49,378 bases of DNA. Origin: Lachnospiraceae bacterium (lineage in GTDB: Bacteria; Bacillota; Clostridia; Lachnospirales; Lachnospiraceae). Shown piece by piece: positions 8,732-17,895 of this stretch (positions within the stretch are counted from its first letter, which is position 1; each line of letters opens with the position of its first letter). The stretch covers positions 1 through 49,378 of the forward strand of contig JAFRWW010000072.1 of assembly GCA_017441585.1 (NCBI GenBank). The letters run 5' to 3'. A program made the position numbers and the translations under genes. The notes below the pieces were generated by a model, which searched no databases, was not told the DNA's origin, and was given only the letters and a program-made list of their open reading frames with translations.

Positions 8732-9633
8732 ACACCTCCTTCTGCTTCGTTAACCAGCAGCGCTGAATCCATTGCTATTATAAAATATATGGTCTTGCCC
8801 TTACTGATCATGGGCACCACATAAAACTCCGCAGCATTTATATCCACGCGCTTATCGTAAAGCTCGGGAGGCAGCATCTCCAGCTCTACTCCCATGGAAT
8901 AGGTCTCGGTAGTAAACAGACCGTTCACACAGTTTGTAAACTCTGCCACCGAATCCAGCGCATCCAGGTCCACCTGTTCAAACTCTTCCTTTGCAAAGGT
9001 CGATGCCATATCAAGTAAGGCATCCCCGTCACCTGCAAAACCCGAAGCCGTATTATTCATGCCATAGGTCCTCTGGCATGCGAAGCGGTCAACCTCCAGA
9101 TGGCTGCACTTAAATGCACGTCTGATATATACATTTGAGTCTATCAATCGTAAAAATGTCTTTACGGCTATTGAACACAGCCTGCCGTACATCTGATCCT
9201 GATTGGGAAGATAAACATCCACTACTCTGGTCACATCTCCGCTGATGAGAGAATCCATCTCGGAATTGGACAATCCCTCTTCCTTCTGATACTCCTGAAG
9301 CTCCTCATCCAGTTGCTCCAGTGTATACTTTCCGGTATTGATGGTAGCCTGCAGGAAATGATAAAAGTAATTACCCTGTATCCGCAAAATGGAATTCAGC
9401 TCAGCGGGGGTGATATAACCCTTTTCCACTGCCAGATCACCGAAACGGCAGTCCGTGGAAGCCTGAAGGGCGTTTACCTCGTCAGCCTGCTCCGCCGTCA
9501 TAAAGCCTTCCCTTACGGCTATCATGCCCAGCTTAACAAATTCATGCATCATATCCGCATAAATATTGTCAAGTTCCTCTTTTGTGAGCTTACCCTTTTT
9601 TAACAGATACTCACCGAAAATCTTATCAAACAT
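8728..9633 (-). CDS. MshEN-like/CheX-like chemotaxis protein
   Basis: The 301-residue protein has two parts. Residues about 1-135 contain repeated GspE/MshE N-terminal-type units (FGEYLLKKGKLTKEEL, LGMIAVREGFMTAEQ, RFGDLAVEKGYITPAEL); this fold (MshEN) binds cyclic di-GMP in several proteins. Residues about 145-300 resemble CheX-type domains, which can dephosphorylate CheY-P; the stretch around DSVAEFTNCVNGLF (about 240) resembles the exposed E-x-x-N signature of CheC/CheX phosphatases. It is flanked by a chemoreceptor and a CheY, overlapping the latter by 4 bp, which supports a signalling role. Start: AGGAG 7 nt before the ATG. Domain calls are from motif recognition; ligand binding and phosphatase activity are unproven. 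Confidence 0.72.
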   Translation of the reverse strand: MFDKIFGEYLLKKGKLTKEELDNIYADMMHEFVKLGMIAVREGFMTAEQADEVNALQASTDCRFGDLAVEKGYITPAELNSILRIQGNYFYHFLQATINTGKYTLEQLDEELQEYQKEEGLSNSEMDSLISGDVTRVVDVYLPNQDQMYGRLCSIAVKTFLRLIDSNVYIRRAFKCSHLEVDRFACQRTYGMNNTASGFAGDGDALLDMASTFAKEEFEQVDLDALDSVAEFTNCVNGLFTTETYSMGVELEMLPPELYDKRVDINAAEFYVVPMISKGKTIYFIIAMDSALLVNEAEGGV

Positions 9634-9684
9634 CTTGTCACTCCTAGATTGAAATAGACAACAGTTCCGTATAATGCATTAAGA

Positions 9685-11763
9685 TCACATCTTAAAGAAT
9701 TTCATCTCATCCGACAGTCTCTCGGATACATTCCTTAAGGATGCCGCGTTCTGGGCCAAAGTGGTGACCGTGGCTGCCAGTTCTTCCATGGATGCTCCCG
9801 TCTCTTCGCTGCTGGCCGCATTCTCCTCGGATATGGCCGAAAGAGAATCCATGGCGTCTGCCACCACATCCTTTGCCGTCACGCAGTCCTCGGCATTGTC
9901 CGATATGGTCCTGACGCTTCTGACGGTATCCTCTATATCGGCGAGCATGCCGTTTACGCTCTGGGCGGTATCGGCGATGACCTCCTGCTGTTCATTGTTG
10001 GTCTTCTGGACTTCATTAGCCATTTCCACGGCTGACTGCGATTCCTTGAGCAGCCTGTCCATCTCGTTCCTTATCTTGCCTGCGGACTCATTTGACTCCG
10101 TGGCCAGCTTTCCTATCTCTTCTGCCACTACGGCAAAGCCTCTGCCTGCCTCTCCTGCCCTGGCGGCCTCTATGGAAGCATTAAGTGCCAGCAGGTTAGT
10201 CTGGGACGCGATATTGGTTATGGACTCTACCATATCGTTTATGTCTTCCACCGCATCCGATGTGGCGCTTATCTTCTCAGTGATCTTCCTGATGGCGTCA
10301 TTCATGTTCTCGGAAGACTTCTGAAGTTTTTCAAGTGAATGCGCAGACTCGGAAGAGGCTGTCTGCATACGTCCTGCCACATTCTCCAGATCTGTCGTGG
10401 AGCCCTGAACCTGACCTACGGCGTCTGCTATACGGTTGGTGTTCTCCGTGGCATTCTGAATCTCGTCGGCCTGCTGTGTGGCACCTGCCGCGATATCCTG
10501 AACAGCATTGGATACTCCGTCCACGTTCTGTGATATCTGATCCGACATGCCTGCCAGCTCATCTGCTGCACTGTGCACGGTATTCGCACTGCTTACGATA
10601 TTGCCGACTATATCTCTCAATTTCTCCATAACCTCATTGGAGTGACGGATTATCTCTCCCAGCTCATCATTCCTGCCGCTGAATTTATCTATCTGATAGA
10701 ACTTACCCTCAGCCAGGCCTGCCAGGGAGGTATTTACCTCCTGCAGGGGATCCGTGATGGATTTTGCATATTTTAATCCCACGAATACACTGATGCCCAA
10801 AAAGATGAGGCCCAGTATGATCTGCATGGCTGCGGTCTTGTATACGGTACCCAGCGCCACTTCCTTTACACGGCAGGATGCCACTATCCAGCCGCTCCTT
10901 TCCATCTTTTCCCAGGAGATCATCCAGGTATCTCCCATAAAAGGCGCCACATAAGATCCCTCGGTCTTATCGCCTCTGGAGTCTGTGTAGAAAGGATTCT
11001 GATCCTGCCTTTCAGGATCTTCCACGTTCACACTTCTTAAGGAATGGGCCACCACGGTACCGGTGCGGTCCACCACCACTATCTCCTGACGATCCTGGGT
11101 GACCTCACCCGCCAGAAGGTCATGGAGCACGCCCACGTCATAGTTACGCTGTACTATTCCTATGACCTGTGATCCGTCCTGGCTGTATACGGGAACGGAA
11201 AAAGTGGAAATGGCGGTGCCCGTGGACTTTGAGATTATCATATCCGAAATATAAAAATCGGCGCCGTTCATGGGCTCCTTAAAGTATTCACGCTCTGCCA
11301 CGTTTACCGGCTTACCGATGGTACGAAGAAGCTGCTGGCCGTCCATGCCGGAAATGGCTGTGGAATTGCCATCGTTCATGGACTCATCGATGCTCTTCAT
11401 CTGCTTCAGGATATTCTCATCCCCACTGCCTGCAGGAGCGGGGCCCTCGCCGTTCGCTTCCACATAGGCAGCCACCTCTGCTCCTGCTCCGCCGGCATTC
11501 TTTTCTTCCAGAAAAGCGATGGTGGAAGGAGCTGAAGCAAAGCCCTTAAGGGCTGCTATATTCTCCATGTAGATAGTCTCGATGCTCTCGCCTACCAGAG
11601 CAGCCTGCGCGGTGTTGACCTCATTTGCATTGTCGGTCCCCTGCCTGATGGTATTAAAAAGGCTGATCACAGTCAGCACAACTACAGGCACAGCCACCAA
11701 TAAAGTCATGATCAGCACCAGTGAGGTACTGATCTTCTTCTGCTTTTTACCATTCATTTTCAT
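9685..11763 (-). CDS. Methyl-accepting chemotaxis protein with large extracellular Cache-type sensor
   Basis: The 692-residue receptor has a first transmembrane helix at about 13-35, an extracellular sensor of about 280 residues that looks like a double Cache domain ([24 protein letters not shown] region and a distal [12 protein letters not shown]), a second membrane helix near 316-338, a HAMP segment ([13 protein letters not shown]), and a cytoplasmic signalling domain. The signalling tip is [20 protein letters not shown] followed by GFAVVAEEI. The protein would sense a small ligand outside the cell and control a CheA kinase encoded elsewhere. An ATG at 11757 is better spaced from the SD (GGGGG) than the one at 11763. 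The CheX-like gene follows 51 bp downstream, cheY after that. Ligand unknown. Confidence 0.95.
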   Translation of the reverse strand: MKMNGKKQKKISTSLVLIMTLLVAVPVVVLTVISLFNTIRQGTDNANEVNTAQAALVGESIETIYMENIAALKGFASAPSTIAFLEEKNAGGAGAEVAAYVEANGEGPAPAGSGDENILKQMKSIDESMNDGNSTAISGMDGQQLLRTIGKPVNVAEREYFKEPMNGADFYISDMIISKSTGTAISTFSVPVYSQDGSQVIGIVQRNYDVGVLHDLLAGEVTQDRQEIVVVDRTGTVVAHSLRSVNVEDPERQDQNPFYTDSRGDKTEGSYVAPFMGDTWMISWEKMERSGWIVASCRVKEVALGTVYKTAAMQIILGLIFLGISVFVGLKYAKSITDPLQEVNTSLAGLAEGKFYQIDKFSGRNDELGEIIRHSNEVMEKLRDIVGNIVSSANTVHSAADELAGMSDQISQNVDGVSNAVQDIAAGATQQADEIQNATENTNRIADAVGQVQGSTTDLENVAGRMQTASSESAHSLEKLQKSSENMNDAIRKITEKISATSDAVEDINDMVESITNIASQTNLLALNASIEAARAGEAGRGFAVVAEEIGKLATESNESAGKIRNEMDRLLKESQSAVEMANEVQKTNNEQQEVIADTAQSVNGMLADIEDTVRSVRTISDNAEDCVTAKDVVADAMDSLSAISEENAASSEETGASMEELAATVTTLAQNAASLRNVSERLSDEMKFFKM

Positions 11764-11857
11764 AAACCCCCTTTATAAAAAGAATAATGGCCTTCTCAGT
11801 CATATAAAAGAATTTTATCACAACTCTGTCGTTTTTACCATATACCTTTTTGAAAAA

Positions 11858-13618
11858 TCATCGCCATGCCTCGATCTGTATCTGAATCTTCCTCCGGCCC
11901 CTGTATTCGTCCACGACCACTTTATAGATCACGGAATGTCTCCCTCCGTCTTCAAGAGTCTCCTGTATCTTTACACCTTCGCCGAAGGCCTTTGCCTCCA
12001 GGGTGACGCCGTCTTCATCCGTAGCCTTCGCCACATATACTTTTCCCGTTGCCCCCCTTACGGTTCCGTTTGAAAAGGTCACGTTTTTGCAGGCGAAAAG
12101 CGGCGCGGGATTATCCGTGCCGAAGGGTGCGAGTTTTTCCAGTTCCGACGCCAGGTTTTCGCTCACGGCGCCAAAGGGGAGGATCGCGTCAAACCTTATC
12201 TTTTTCACAAAAGATTCCTCGTTAAGACCGGTATCAGTGTTTATCCTTCGTCTAAACTCCTCCACCCTATCAAAAGCCTCTTCATCGCTTTGAGCCTGCA
12301 TGGAAAGCCCCGCTGCCATGGCGTGTCCTCCGAACTTGCAAAACAGATCCGCGATCCGGTTTAATGACTCATACATATGATAGCCTTCTATGGATCTGGC
12401 GGAGCCCTTCACCCCGTCGCGGGACCTGGTGATGACTATCGCCGGATGATAATACTTTTCCTTTAACCTGCCTGCGATGAGGCCCGCCAGAGACTCATGA
12501 CAGTCGGGCAGATATACCACCAGCACGTCATCCAGAGCAGCCTGTGCCTCCAGCATGGCCTCAGCCCTCGCCTGTCCCTCGCGGGTCAGTTCCACGCGCT
12601 GAGCGTTCAGCTCATTCATTAAAAGAGCTATCTTTTGTGCCTCATCATGATCCGAACTGTCCAGAAGACTCCTCGCCAGGTCTGCACTGTCTATCCTGCC
12701 TGTGGCATTTATCCTCGGGCCGATCACGAAACCGCAATGATATACGCTTATGGGAGTACCCTCCGTCAGTGAGCACACATCCAGAAGGGCGCGCATTCCG
12801 ATATTTTCGGTATGGGTAAGCTTCTTCAAGCCCTCCCTCACTATTATCCTGTTCTCTCCGGTAAGAGGCATCACATCCGCCACCGTAGCCAGGGCAGCCA
12901 TGTCCAGATACTTGTATTCCGAAAGCGACGTATAGCTTTTCAGCATATACACCGATATCTTAAAAGCCACGCCTGCACCGCACAGCCTGCTGTAGGGATA
13001 GCCGCAGTCCTCTCTCATGGGATCCACCACTGCATCCGCCGGAGGCAGCGCATATATCCTCTGTTCATCCTCATCCCTGTAGGGTATCTCATGATGGTCA
13101 GTCACCAGATAGGTCAGGCCTTTTTCCCTCGCATAGACACATTCGTCATAAGCCGATATCCCGTTGTCACAGGTGATGATCGTATCCACGCCGTCCCCGA
13201 TGGCTTCGTCGATCATTTTCATGTTTATGCCGTAATCATCCCTCACCCTGTGGGGGATACGGGAATCCACCGGCACTTCTTCCTCTTCGGGATGTATGGC
13301 CCCAAAGCAGTCCCTTATCATATGCTCCAGGATATATGAAGAGCACACGCCGTCCACGTCATAATCACCGATGACCCTTATCCTTTTCTTTTCTTTGATC
13401 TTCTGTGCCAGGATCTCACACAGCCTGTCAAAATCCTTCATAAGCCGCCCGTCATGAAGCATCTCGCAGCCGGCCGTCATAAAGGCCTCCATATCCTCCG
13501 GTGAAACGCCCCTGTTGGCCATGACTCTGGCCGTCACCGGGGAGATGCCAAGAGCTCTTCCCATGGCGGCGTAGTCTCCCGCTTTTCTTATTTCAAACCA
13601 TTCCTGGGTTGTACACAT
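11858..13618 (-). CDS. recJ: Single-stranded-DNA-specific exonuclease RecJ
   Basis: The 586-residue protein is a DHH-family 5'-3' single-strand exonuclease used in recombination and repair. Catalytic motifs are visible: IRVIGDYDVDGVCSSY (motif I, about 99-114), IITCDNGIS, the DHH core VTDHHEIPY, AVVDPMREDCGYPY and GAGVAFK. A DHHA1-type region follows, with FGGHAMAAGLSM near residue 430, then an OB-fold C-terminal region. Its length equals the short form of the family (E. coli RecJ is 577 residues). The gene follows secDF by about 135 bp with a hairpin between them, so it may be separately expressed. Confidence 0.95.
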   Translation of the reverse strand: MCTTQEWFEIRKAGDYAAMGRALGISPVTARVMANRGVSPEDMEAFMTAGCEMLHDGRLMKDFDRLCEILAQKIKEKKRIRVIGDYDVDGVCSSYILEHMIRDCFGAIHPEEEEVPVDSRIPHRVRDDYGINMKMIDEAIGDGVDTIITCDNGISAYDECVYAREKGLTYLVTDHHEIPYRDEDEQRIYALPPADAVVDPMREDCGYPYSRLCGAGVAFKISVYMLKSYTSLSEYKYLDMAALATVADVMPLTGENRIIVREGLKKLTHTENIGMRALLDVCSLTEGTPISVYHCGFVIGPRINATGRIDSADLARSLLDSSDHDEAQKIALLMNELNAQRVELTREGQARAEAMLEAQAALDDVLVVYLPDCHESLAGLIAGRLKEKYYHPAIVITRSRDGVKGSARSIEGYHMYESLNRIADLFCKFGGHAMAAGLSMQAQSDEEAFDRVEEFRRRINTDTGLNEESFVKKIRFDAILPFGAVSENLASELEKLAPFGTDNPAPLFACKNVTFSNGTVRGATGKVYVAKATDEDGVTLEAKAFGEGVKIQETLEDGGRHSVIYKVVVDEYRGRRKIQIQIEAWR

Positions 13619-13655
13619 AAACGCTTTCCTTCCTGCTTCTAATCACACATTCAAC

Positions 13656-13682
13656 AAGAGCCCCGGACTTGCCGGAGCTCTT
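13656..13682 (-). terminator. Hairpin downstream of secDF (probable terminator)
   Basis: AAGAGC (13656-13661) pairs with GCTCTT (13677-13682), extended inward by CCGG/CCGG with one wobble pair, giving about 11 bp of stem. On the minus strand the tail is only TTGTTGAATG, so the uridine run is weak. It may reduce read-through from secDF to recJ rather than stop it fully. Confidence 0.6.
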
Positions 13683-13753
13683 ATCATTCATTTTGAGATC
13701 ATCCGGAACATGCTTACACTTAAGCCGTCCGTTTTCAAATGATCATATCCTTA

Positions 13754-16087
13754 TTACTTTCTCTTGCCGCCTGTTGCGGTGCTGTTCTTGATCTTGGTCT
13801 TGAGCACATACCACAGTGCGCCTGCCACACATACGGAGGAGTAAGCACCGCAGATGATACCTACCATCAGAGGAAGTGCAAACTCTCTTACAGAGGTTAC
13901 TCCGAAATAATAGATACAAGCAACCATGATGAAGGTGGTCAGTGAGGTGAAGATGGATCTGGTCAGTGTCTGTGTAACCGACTTGTTCACTATCTCAGTA
14001 AGCTCACTCTTCTTACCGCGCAGGTTCTCTCTGATACGGTCAAAGATAACGATGGTGGCGTTTATGGAATAACCGACTATGGTCAGCATACATGCTATGA
14101 AGGTGTTGCCGACTGAGATCTTTGCCAGTGCATAGAAGGCCAGAACCACCAGCACGTCATGTACCAGACACAGAACGGATGAAACGCCGAATCTGATATC
14201 CTTGAATCTGAAGTAGATGTAGATCAGCATCAGTATTACGGCTATGATCACAGCGACCACAGAGTCAGTCTTCATCTCGTTTGAGATGGTGGAGCTAATG
14301 GTCTCGGTCTGGATCTGATCCTCGGTTACGGAGAATTTCTCCTCCAGCATGGTGTCGAAAGCCTCTCTCTCTGGAACCGTAAGAGTTCTGGTCTTAAAGA
14401 TGACTTCATTGGAATCAGCCACCTTGGCCTGCTGTATATTACCGTCTCCGGTTATCTTCTCGATCTCGGGGATGACCTTGGTCTCCAGATCCTCGATGGA
14501 CATATTCTCATTGAAGGTCACATTGGTGGAAGTACCGCCAAGGAACTCCAGTGAGTAGTTCAGAGGATTGCCGATCTTTGACTGGTTCACGCCCATGAAT
14601 ACGAAGCCGGACAGAATAGCTGCTATGGATATTGCAAAGAAGATATGCCTCTTGCCTACGAAATCAATGCTCTTAACATCTTTTGCCCTACCGTAGAATT
14701 TCTCATCACGAAGACCCAGCTCATAGAATGCGTCCATGATGGCTCTGGTGACGAACAGTGCGGTAATGACTGAGATCACGATACCGAGGAACAGTGTCTG
14801 GGCGAAGCCCTTAACCGTACCTGAGCCCTTGATCATAAGGACTACGGCAGCCAGCACCGTGGTGACGTTACCGTCGATGATGGCTGAGAGAGCCGTCTCA
14901 TAACCGCTCTTCATAGCCGCCTTTACGGTCTTGCCTGCTGAGATCTCCTCACGGATCCTGGCGAAGATGATAACGTTTGCATCCACCGCCATACCGACTG
15001 ACAGAATGATACCTGCGATACCGGGCAGTGTAAGGGTGATCCTGAATCCGAGGATCAAAAGGATATCAAGTATTACATAGATGGCAAGTGCGAGCACTGA
15101 AGCCACGCCGGGCAGCCAGTACACTGCTATCATGAAGATCGCTATGATAATGAAACCGATGATGGCAGCCTTGATGGAAGTCTCGATGGCTGTGGAACCC
15201 AGCTGTGCGCCTACCACATTTGAACGAAGCTCCTGAAGCTCTACGTTAAGTCCGCCGATACGGATGGTGGAAGCCAGCTTGGAAGCCGCGTCAAAGGACT
15301 CCATTCCGGTGATGACTGCGGAGCCGTCTGAGATGACTGCCTGTACAGTGGGTACGGAAATGAACTTTCCGTCATAGTAGATACCGATGCTCTGTCCGTT
15401 TGAGAAAGCCTTCTCTGTAGCTACCGCAAATGACTTTGCACCTTCATCCGTGAAAGTAAGGGATACTACGAATTCCTTTTCCTTGACTCCGGTTCCGGAG
15501 GTCTGTGTGGTAGCCGTAGCGCCCTTTATCTGTGAACCTTCGATGACGATGGAGCCGTCTGCCTTGAGGGAATCGATGGTCTTGCCCTCAGCCAGCACAT
15601 AGCCCACATTTCCGTCTGCATCGATACCGTAGCTGTAATTGTCAGCGCCGTTGGAATCGGTCTGTGCTATGAAATAGAGCGTTCCGGGATTACCCAGCTC
15701 CTCAAGGATGGTATTTGCATCGCTCACGCCGGGGATCTCGATATTGATACGGTCCTCGCCTTCCTGATATACCTGAGCTTCGGTGCTGTAGTTCTCCACT
15801 CTCTGCTGCAGCTTATAGATGGTATCACTCATATCCTCTCTGGAGGGAGTGCCCTCACCGATGACCTGATATGTGATGGATACACCGCCTGCCAGATCCA
15901 GGCCCTTCTTAATGCCTGATGCAAGAGGGGTCTTCTCCCCGGGCTTGGCAGCGTCATTACCTGAAACCGCATCGGAGCTGACCGTGCCTCCCGACGTCTT
16001 GATCGTGTCCACAAAGGTAATGTAGCCCACGAGGCCCACTACCAGCAGTACGATGATCAGCGTCAATACTGCTTTGAATTTTTTCAT
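13754..16087 (-). CDS. secDF: Fused protein translocase subunits SecD-SecF
   Basis: The 777-residue membrane protein joins SecD (about 1-445) and SecF (about 465-777), which use the proton or sodium gradient to pull proteins out of the SecYEG channel. The SecD half has one N-terminal helix, LDLAGGVSITYQV, a large extracytoplasmic domain (about 60-300) and GMAVDANVIIFARIREEI. The SecF half has SLEFLGGTSTNVTF, a smaller outside loop and YSINATIVIFDRIRENLR. Each half has six membrane helices. Start: AAAGGAG 8 nt before the ATG. The upstream neighbours are the SCIFF maturase and the SCIFF peptide, an arrangement I recall as common in Clostridia; whether SecDF helps export the modified peptide is unknown. 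Confidence 0.97.
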   Translation of the reverse strand: MKKFKAVLTLIIVLLVVGLVGYITFVDTIKTSGGTVSSDAVSGNDAAKPGEKTPLASGIKKGLDLAGGVSITYQVIGEGTPSREDMSDTIYKLQQRVENYSTEAQVYQEGEDRINIEIPGVSDANTILEELGNPGTLYFIAQTDSNGADNYSYGIDADGNVGYVLAEGKTIDSLKADGSIVIEGSQIKGATATTQTSGTGVKEKEFVVSLTFTDEGAKSFAVATEKAFSNGQSIGIYYDGKFISVPTVQAVISDGSAVITGMESFDAASKLASTIRIGGLNVELQELRSNVVGAQLGSTAIETSIKAAIIGFIIIAIFMIAVYWLPGVASVLALAIYVILDILLILGFRITLTLPGIAGIILSVGMAVDANVIIFARIREEISAGKTVKAAMKSGYETALSAIIDGNVTTVLAAVVLMIKGSGTVKGFAQTLFLGIVISVITALFVTRAIMDAFYELGLRDEKFYGRAKDVKSIDFVGKRHIFFAISIAAILSGFVFMGVNQSKIGNPLNYSLEFLGGTSTNVTFNENMSIEDLETKVIPEIEKITGDGNIQQAKVADSNEVIFKTRTLTVPEREAFDTMLEEKFSVTEDQIQTETISSTISNEMKTDSVVAVIIAVILMLIYIYFRFKDIRFGVSSVLCLVHDVLVVLAFYALAKISVGNTFIACMLTIVGYSINATIVIFDRIRENLRGKKSELTEIVNKSVTQTLTRSIFTSLTTFIMVACIYYFGVTSVREFALPLMVGIICGAYSSVCVAGALWYVLKTKIKNSTATGGKRK

Positions 16088-16144
16088 AATAATCTCCTTT
16101 CAATATCGGCATGTAAAATCCTGATGCCCATTTCATTCATGTAT

Positions 16145-17566
16145 TTACGCTTCGGCTTCCTGATCTGCCAAAGCCGCCTTGATCATGATAGCGCACTCTA
16201 TACGCTTTCTCTGAAGTATGCAGCCTGTTTCATAATTACCGTTCACATCCCCGGTGAAATTGTAGGCGTTTGCCATGCAGCCTCCGGAACAGTAAAACTT
16301 GGCAAAACAGTCTCTGCATTTTTCCTTCGTATATACGTTACAGGAGAGGAATTTTTCTTTGATATCCTGACGTTCTATTCCGCCGTAAACATCTCCCATC
16401 TTAAACTCCTCATCGCCCACAAACTGATGACAGGGATACAGCTCGCCCTGGGGCGTCACTGCCAGATACTCGCTACCGGCTCCGCACCCCGAAAGGCGCT
16501 TGGCCACGCAGGGTCCCTGCTCCAGGTCTATCATAAAGTGGAAAAAGTTTACGAACTCACCTTTTTTCCTGCGCTTTATGATCTCCTGTGCCAGCAGATC
16601 GTACTGCTTCAAAAGCTCGGGTATATCCTCATCCCTGATGGCGTATGACTCTTCGGGCCCTGCCACCACGGGCTCCACGGATATCTGTTCAAAGCCCTCA
16701 TCCATCAGATGTATCACATCCTCGGAAAAATCTGTATTATCATGTGTGTATGTACCGCGCACATAATAATTGTTCTGCCCACGCGAAGTGGCTACCTTTT
16801 TGAACTTGGGAAGTATGATATCATAGCTTCCCTGTCCGCCTCTCAATGGCCTTTTCTTATCATGGATCTCTTTACGGCCGTCTATGGAACATACCACATT
16901 TGCCATTTCCTTATTGGCAAATTCTATGATCTCATCATTCAAAAGAACGCCATTGGTGGTCAGGGTAAAGCGGAAATTCTTGCCCGTTTCCTTTTCACGC
17001 GACCTGCCGTACTGCACCAGGTCCTTTACGACCTGCCAGTTCATAAGCGGCTCCCCGCCGAAAAAATCCACCTCGAGATTCCTTCTGCTTCCGGAATTTT
17101 CTATCAGAAAATCCAATGCCTTCTTACCCACCTCATATGACATGAGCGCGCGCTCGCCCTTATATACGCCCTCGCCCGCAAAACAATACTCACAGCTCAG
17201 ATTGCAGTCATGAGCCATGTGAAGACACAGAGCCTTAACCACCATGGCGCGGTGTTTTGAAAACTCTGAGACATACTGTTCATATACATCGGGGGAATAT
17301 AGAGCGCCGGCATCAGCCAGCTCGCAGATCTCTTCCACTGCTTCCCTGAGCTCTTCATCGCAAAATCGCTTCAGGGCTTCCTCATCCCTTATCTGCGCCA
17401 GCCTGTCAAGAGCCGTCTGCAGGGGGAGGGGAGAATCAGCCGTTTTACTGACGACGCTTTCCATGAGCGGTATCAGCTCATAAGCAGCATCGTCCACGAT
17501 ATGTACGGCTCCGCTTTCCACATCCAGAACAATATTATATCCGCCGGCCTTGTATAAATGAACCAC
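16145..17566 (-). CDS. scfB: SCIFF peptide maturase (radical SAM/SPASM)
   Basis: This 473-residue radical S-adenosylmethionine enzyme installs thioether cross-links between cysteines and nearby residues of the SCIFF peptide. The radical SAM cluster motif is HDCNLSCEYCF (C121, C125, C128), followed by FFGGEPLMNW and TLTTNGVL. The C-terminal SPASM region, which binds auxiliary iron-sulfur clusters, has CGAGSEYL, PCHQF, EKCRDCFAKFYCSGGCMAN and a final ETGC. The N-terminal 90 residues resemble the peptide-recognition domain of such maturases. The start is GTG at 17566, 8 nt after AAGGAG; no ATG fits. The substrate gene lies 81 bp upstream, separated by a hairpin that probably lowers enzyme expression relative to peptide. 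Confidence 0.96.
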   Translation of the reverse strand: MVHLYKAGGYNIVLDVESGAVHIVDDAAYELIPLMESVVSKTADSPLPLQTALDRLAQIRDEEALKRFCDEELREAVEEICELADAGALYSPDVYEQYVSEFSKHRAMVVKALCLHMAHDCNLSCEYCFAGEGVYKGERALMSYEVGKKALDFLIENSGSRRNLEVDFFGGEPLMNWQVVKDLVQYGRSREKETGKNFRFTLTTNGVLLNDEIIEFANKEMANVVCSIDGRKEIHDKKRPLRGGQGSYDIILPKFKKVATSRGQNNYYVRGTYTHDNTDFSEDVIHLMDEGFEQISVEPVVAGPEESYAIRDEDIPELLKQYDLLAQEIIKRRKKGEFVNFFHFMIDLEQGPCVAKRLSGCGAGSEYLAVTPQGELYPCHQFVGDEEFKMGDVYGGIERQDIKEKFLSCNVYTKEKCRDCFAKFYCSGGCMANAYNFTGDVNGNYETGCILQRKRIECAIMIKAALADQEAEA

Positions 17567-17589
17567 CTGCGGATCTCCTTACACAACAT

Positions 17590-17626
17590 AACGAGCGAGA
17601 GAGGCCAAACACCTCACTCGCCCGTT
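17590..17626 (-). terminator. Intercistronic hairpin between SCIFF peptide and maturase (attenuator-like)
   Basis: AACGAGCGAGAGAGG (17590-17604) pairs with CCTCACTCGCCCGTT (17612-17626) with one wobble and one mismatch. On the minus strand it is followed by ATGTTGTG, not a uridine run, so it is more likely a stabiliser or partial attenuator than a full terminator. It would favour the small peptide over the enzyme. Confidence 0.55.
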
Positions 17627-17647
17627 AAAATCTTTATTTGTCTGTCC

Positions 17648-17806
17648 TTATCTGCTCTCAGACTTCTTTAAAGTCTCACAGCTCTGATTACCTACCGTAC
17701 AGGAAGTCTTGCATGCCGACTGGCAGGAAGTCTGGCACTCACCGCAGCCGCCTGTCTTCATGCTCTTCTTGTAATCTCTGGTGTTTAATGTCTTAATATG
17801 CTTCAT
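17648..17806 (-). CDS. scfA: SCIFF (six cysteines in forty-five) ribosomal peptide
   Basis: The 52-residue precursor starts MKHIKTLNTRDYKKSMKTGG and contains six cysteines at positions 21, 24, 28, 32, 36 and 43, the defining SCIFF pattern, ending ETLKKSESR. The N-terminal 18 residues act as leader for the maturase; Thr and Ser residues lie between cysteines where thioether bridges form. The ATG at 17806 has GGAGG 6 nt upstream. A good promoter lies at 17864-17892 and the maturase gene follows. The peptide is nearly universal in Clostridia, yet its function is unknown. Confidence 0.97.
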   Translation of the reverse strand: MKHIKTLNTRDYKKSMKTGGCGECQTSCQSACKTSCTVGNQSCETLKKSESR

Positions 17807-17863
17807 GACATCCTCCTCATAAAACCTTTGTTTATATCCGTTTTGCGATCAAAAACAAGGTTT

Positions 17864-17892
17864 AATATACCAAATTCAGACTGTTTTTGCAA
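17864..17892 (-). promoter_or_regulatory. Sigma-A-type promoter of the SCIFF unit
   Basis: TTGCAA (-35, 17887-17892) and TATATT (-10, 17864-17869) are separated by exactly 17 bp, placing transcription start near 17857, about 50 nt before the SCIFF start codon. It lies immediately after the stop of the upstream chemoreceptor gene, so SCIFF should have its own transcript. Confidence 0.7.
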
Positions 17893-17895
17893 GTC

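Noticed and set aside
11764..11857. Sigma-28 (motility) promoter for the chemoreceptor
   Set aside because: A TAAA and a GATAA-like element are present but the spacing is about 11 rather than 15 bp.
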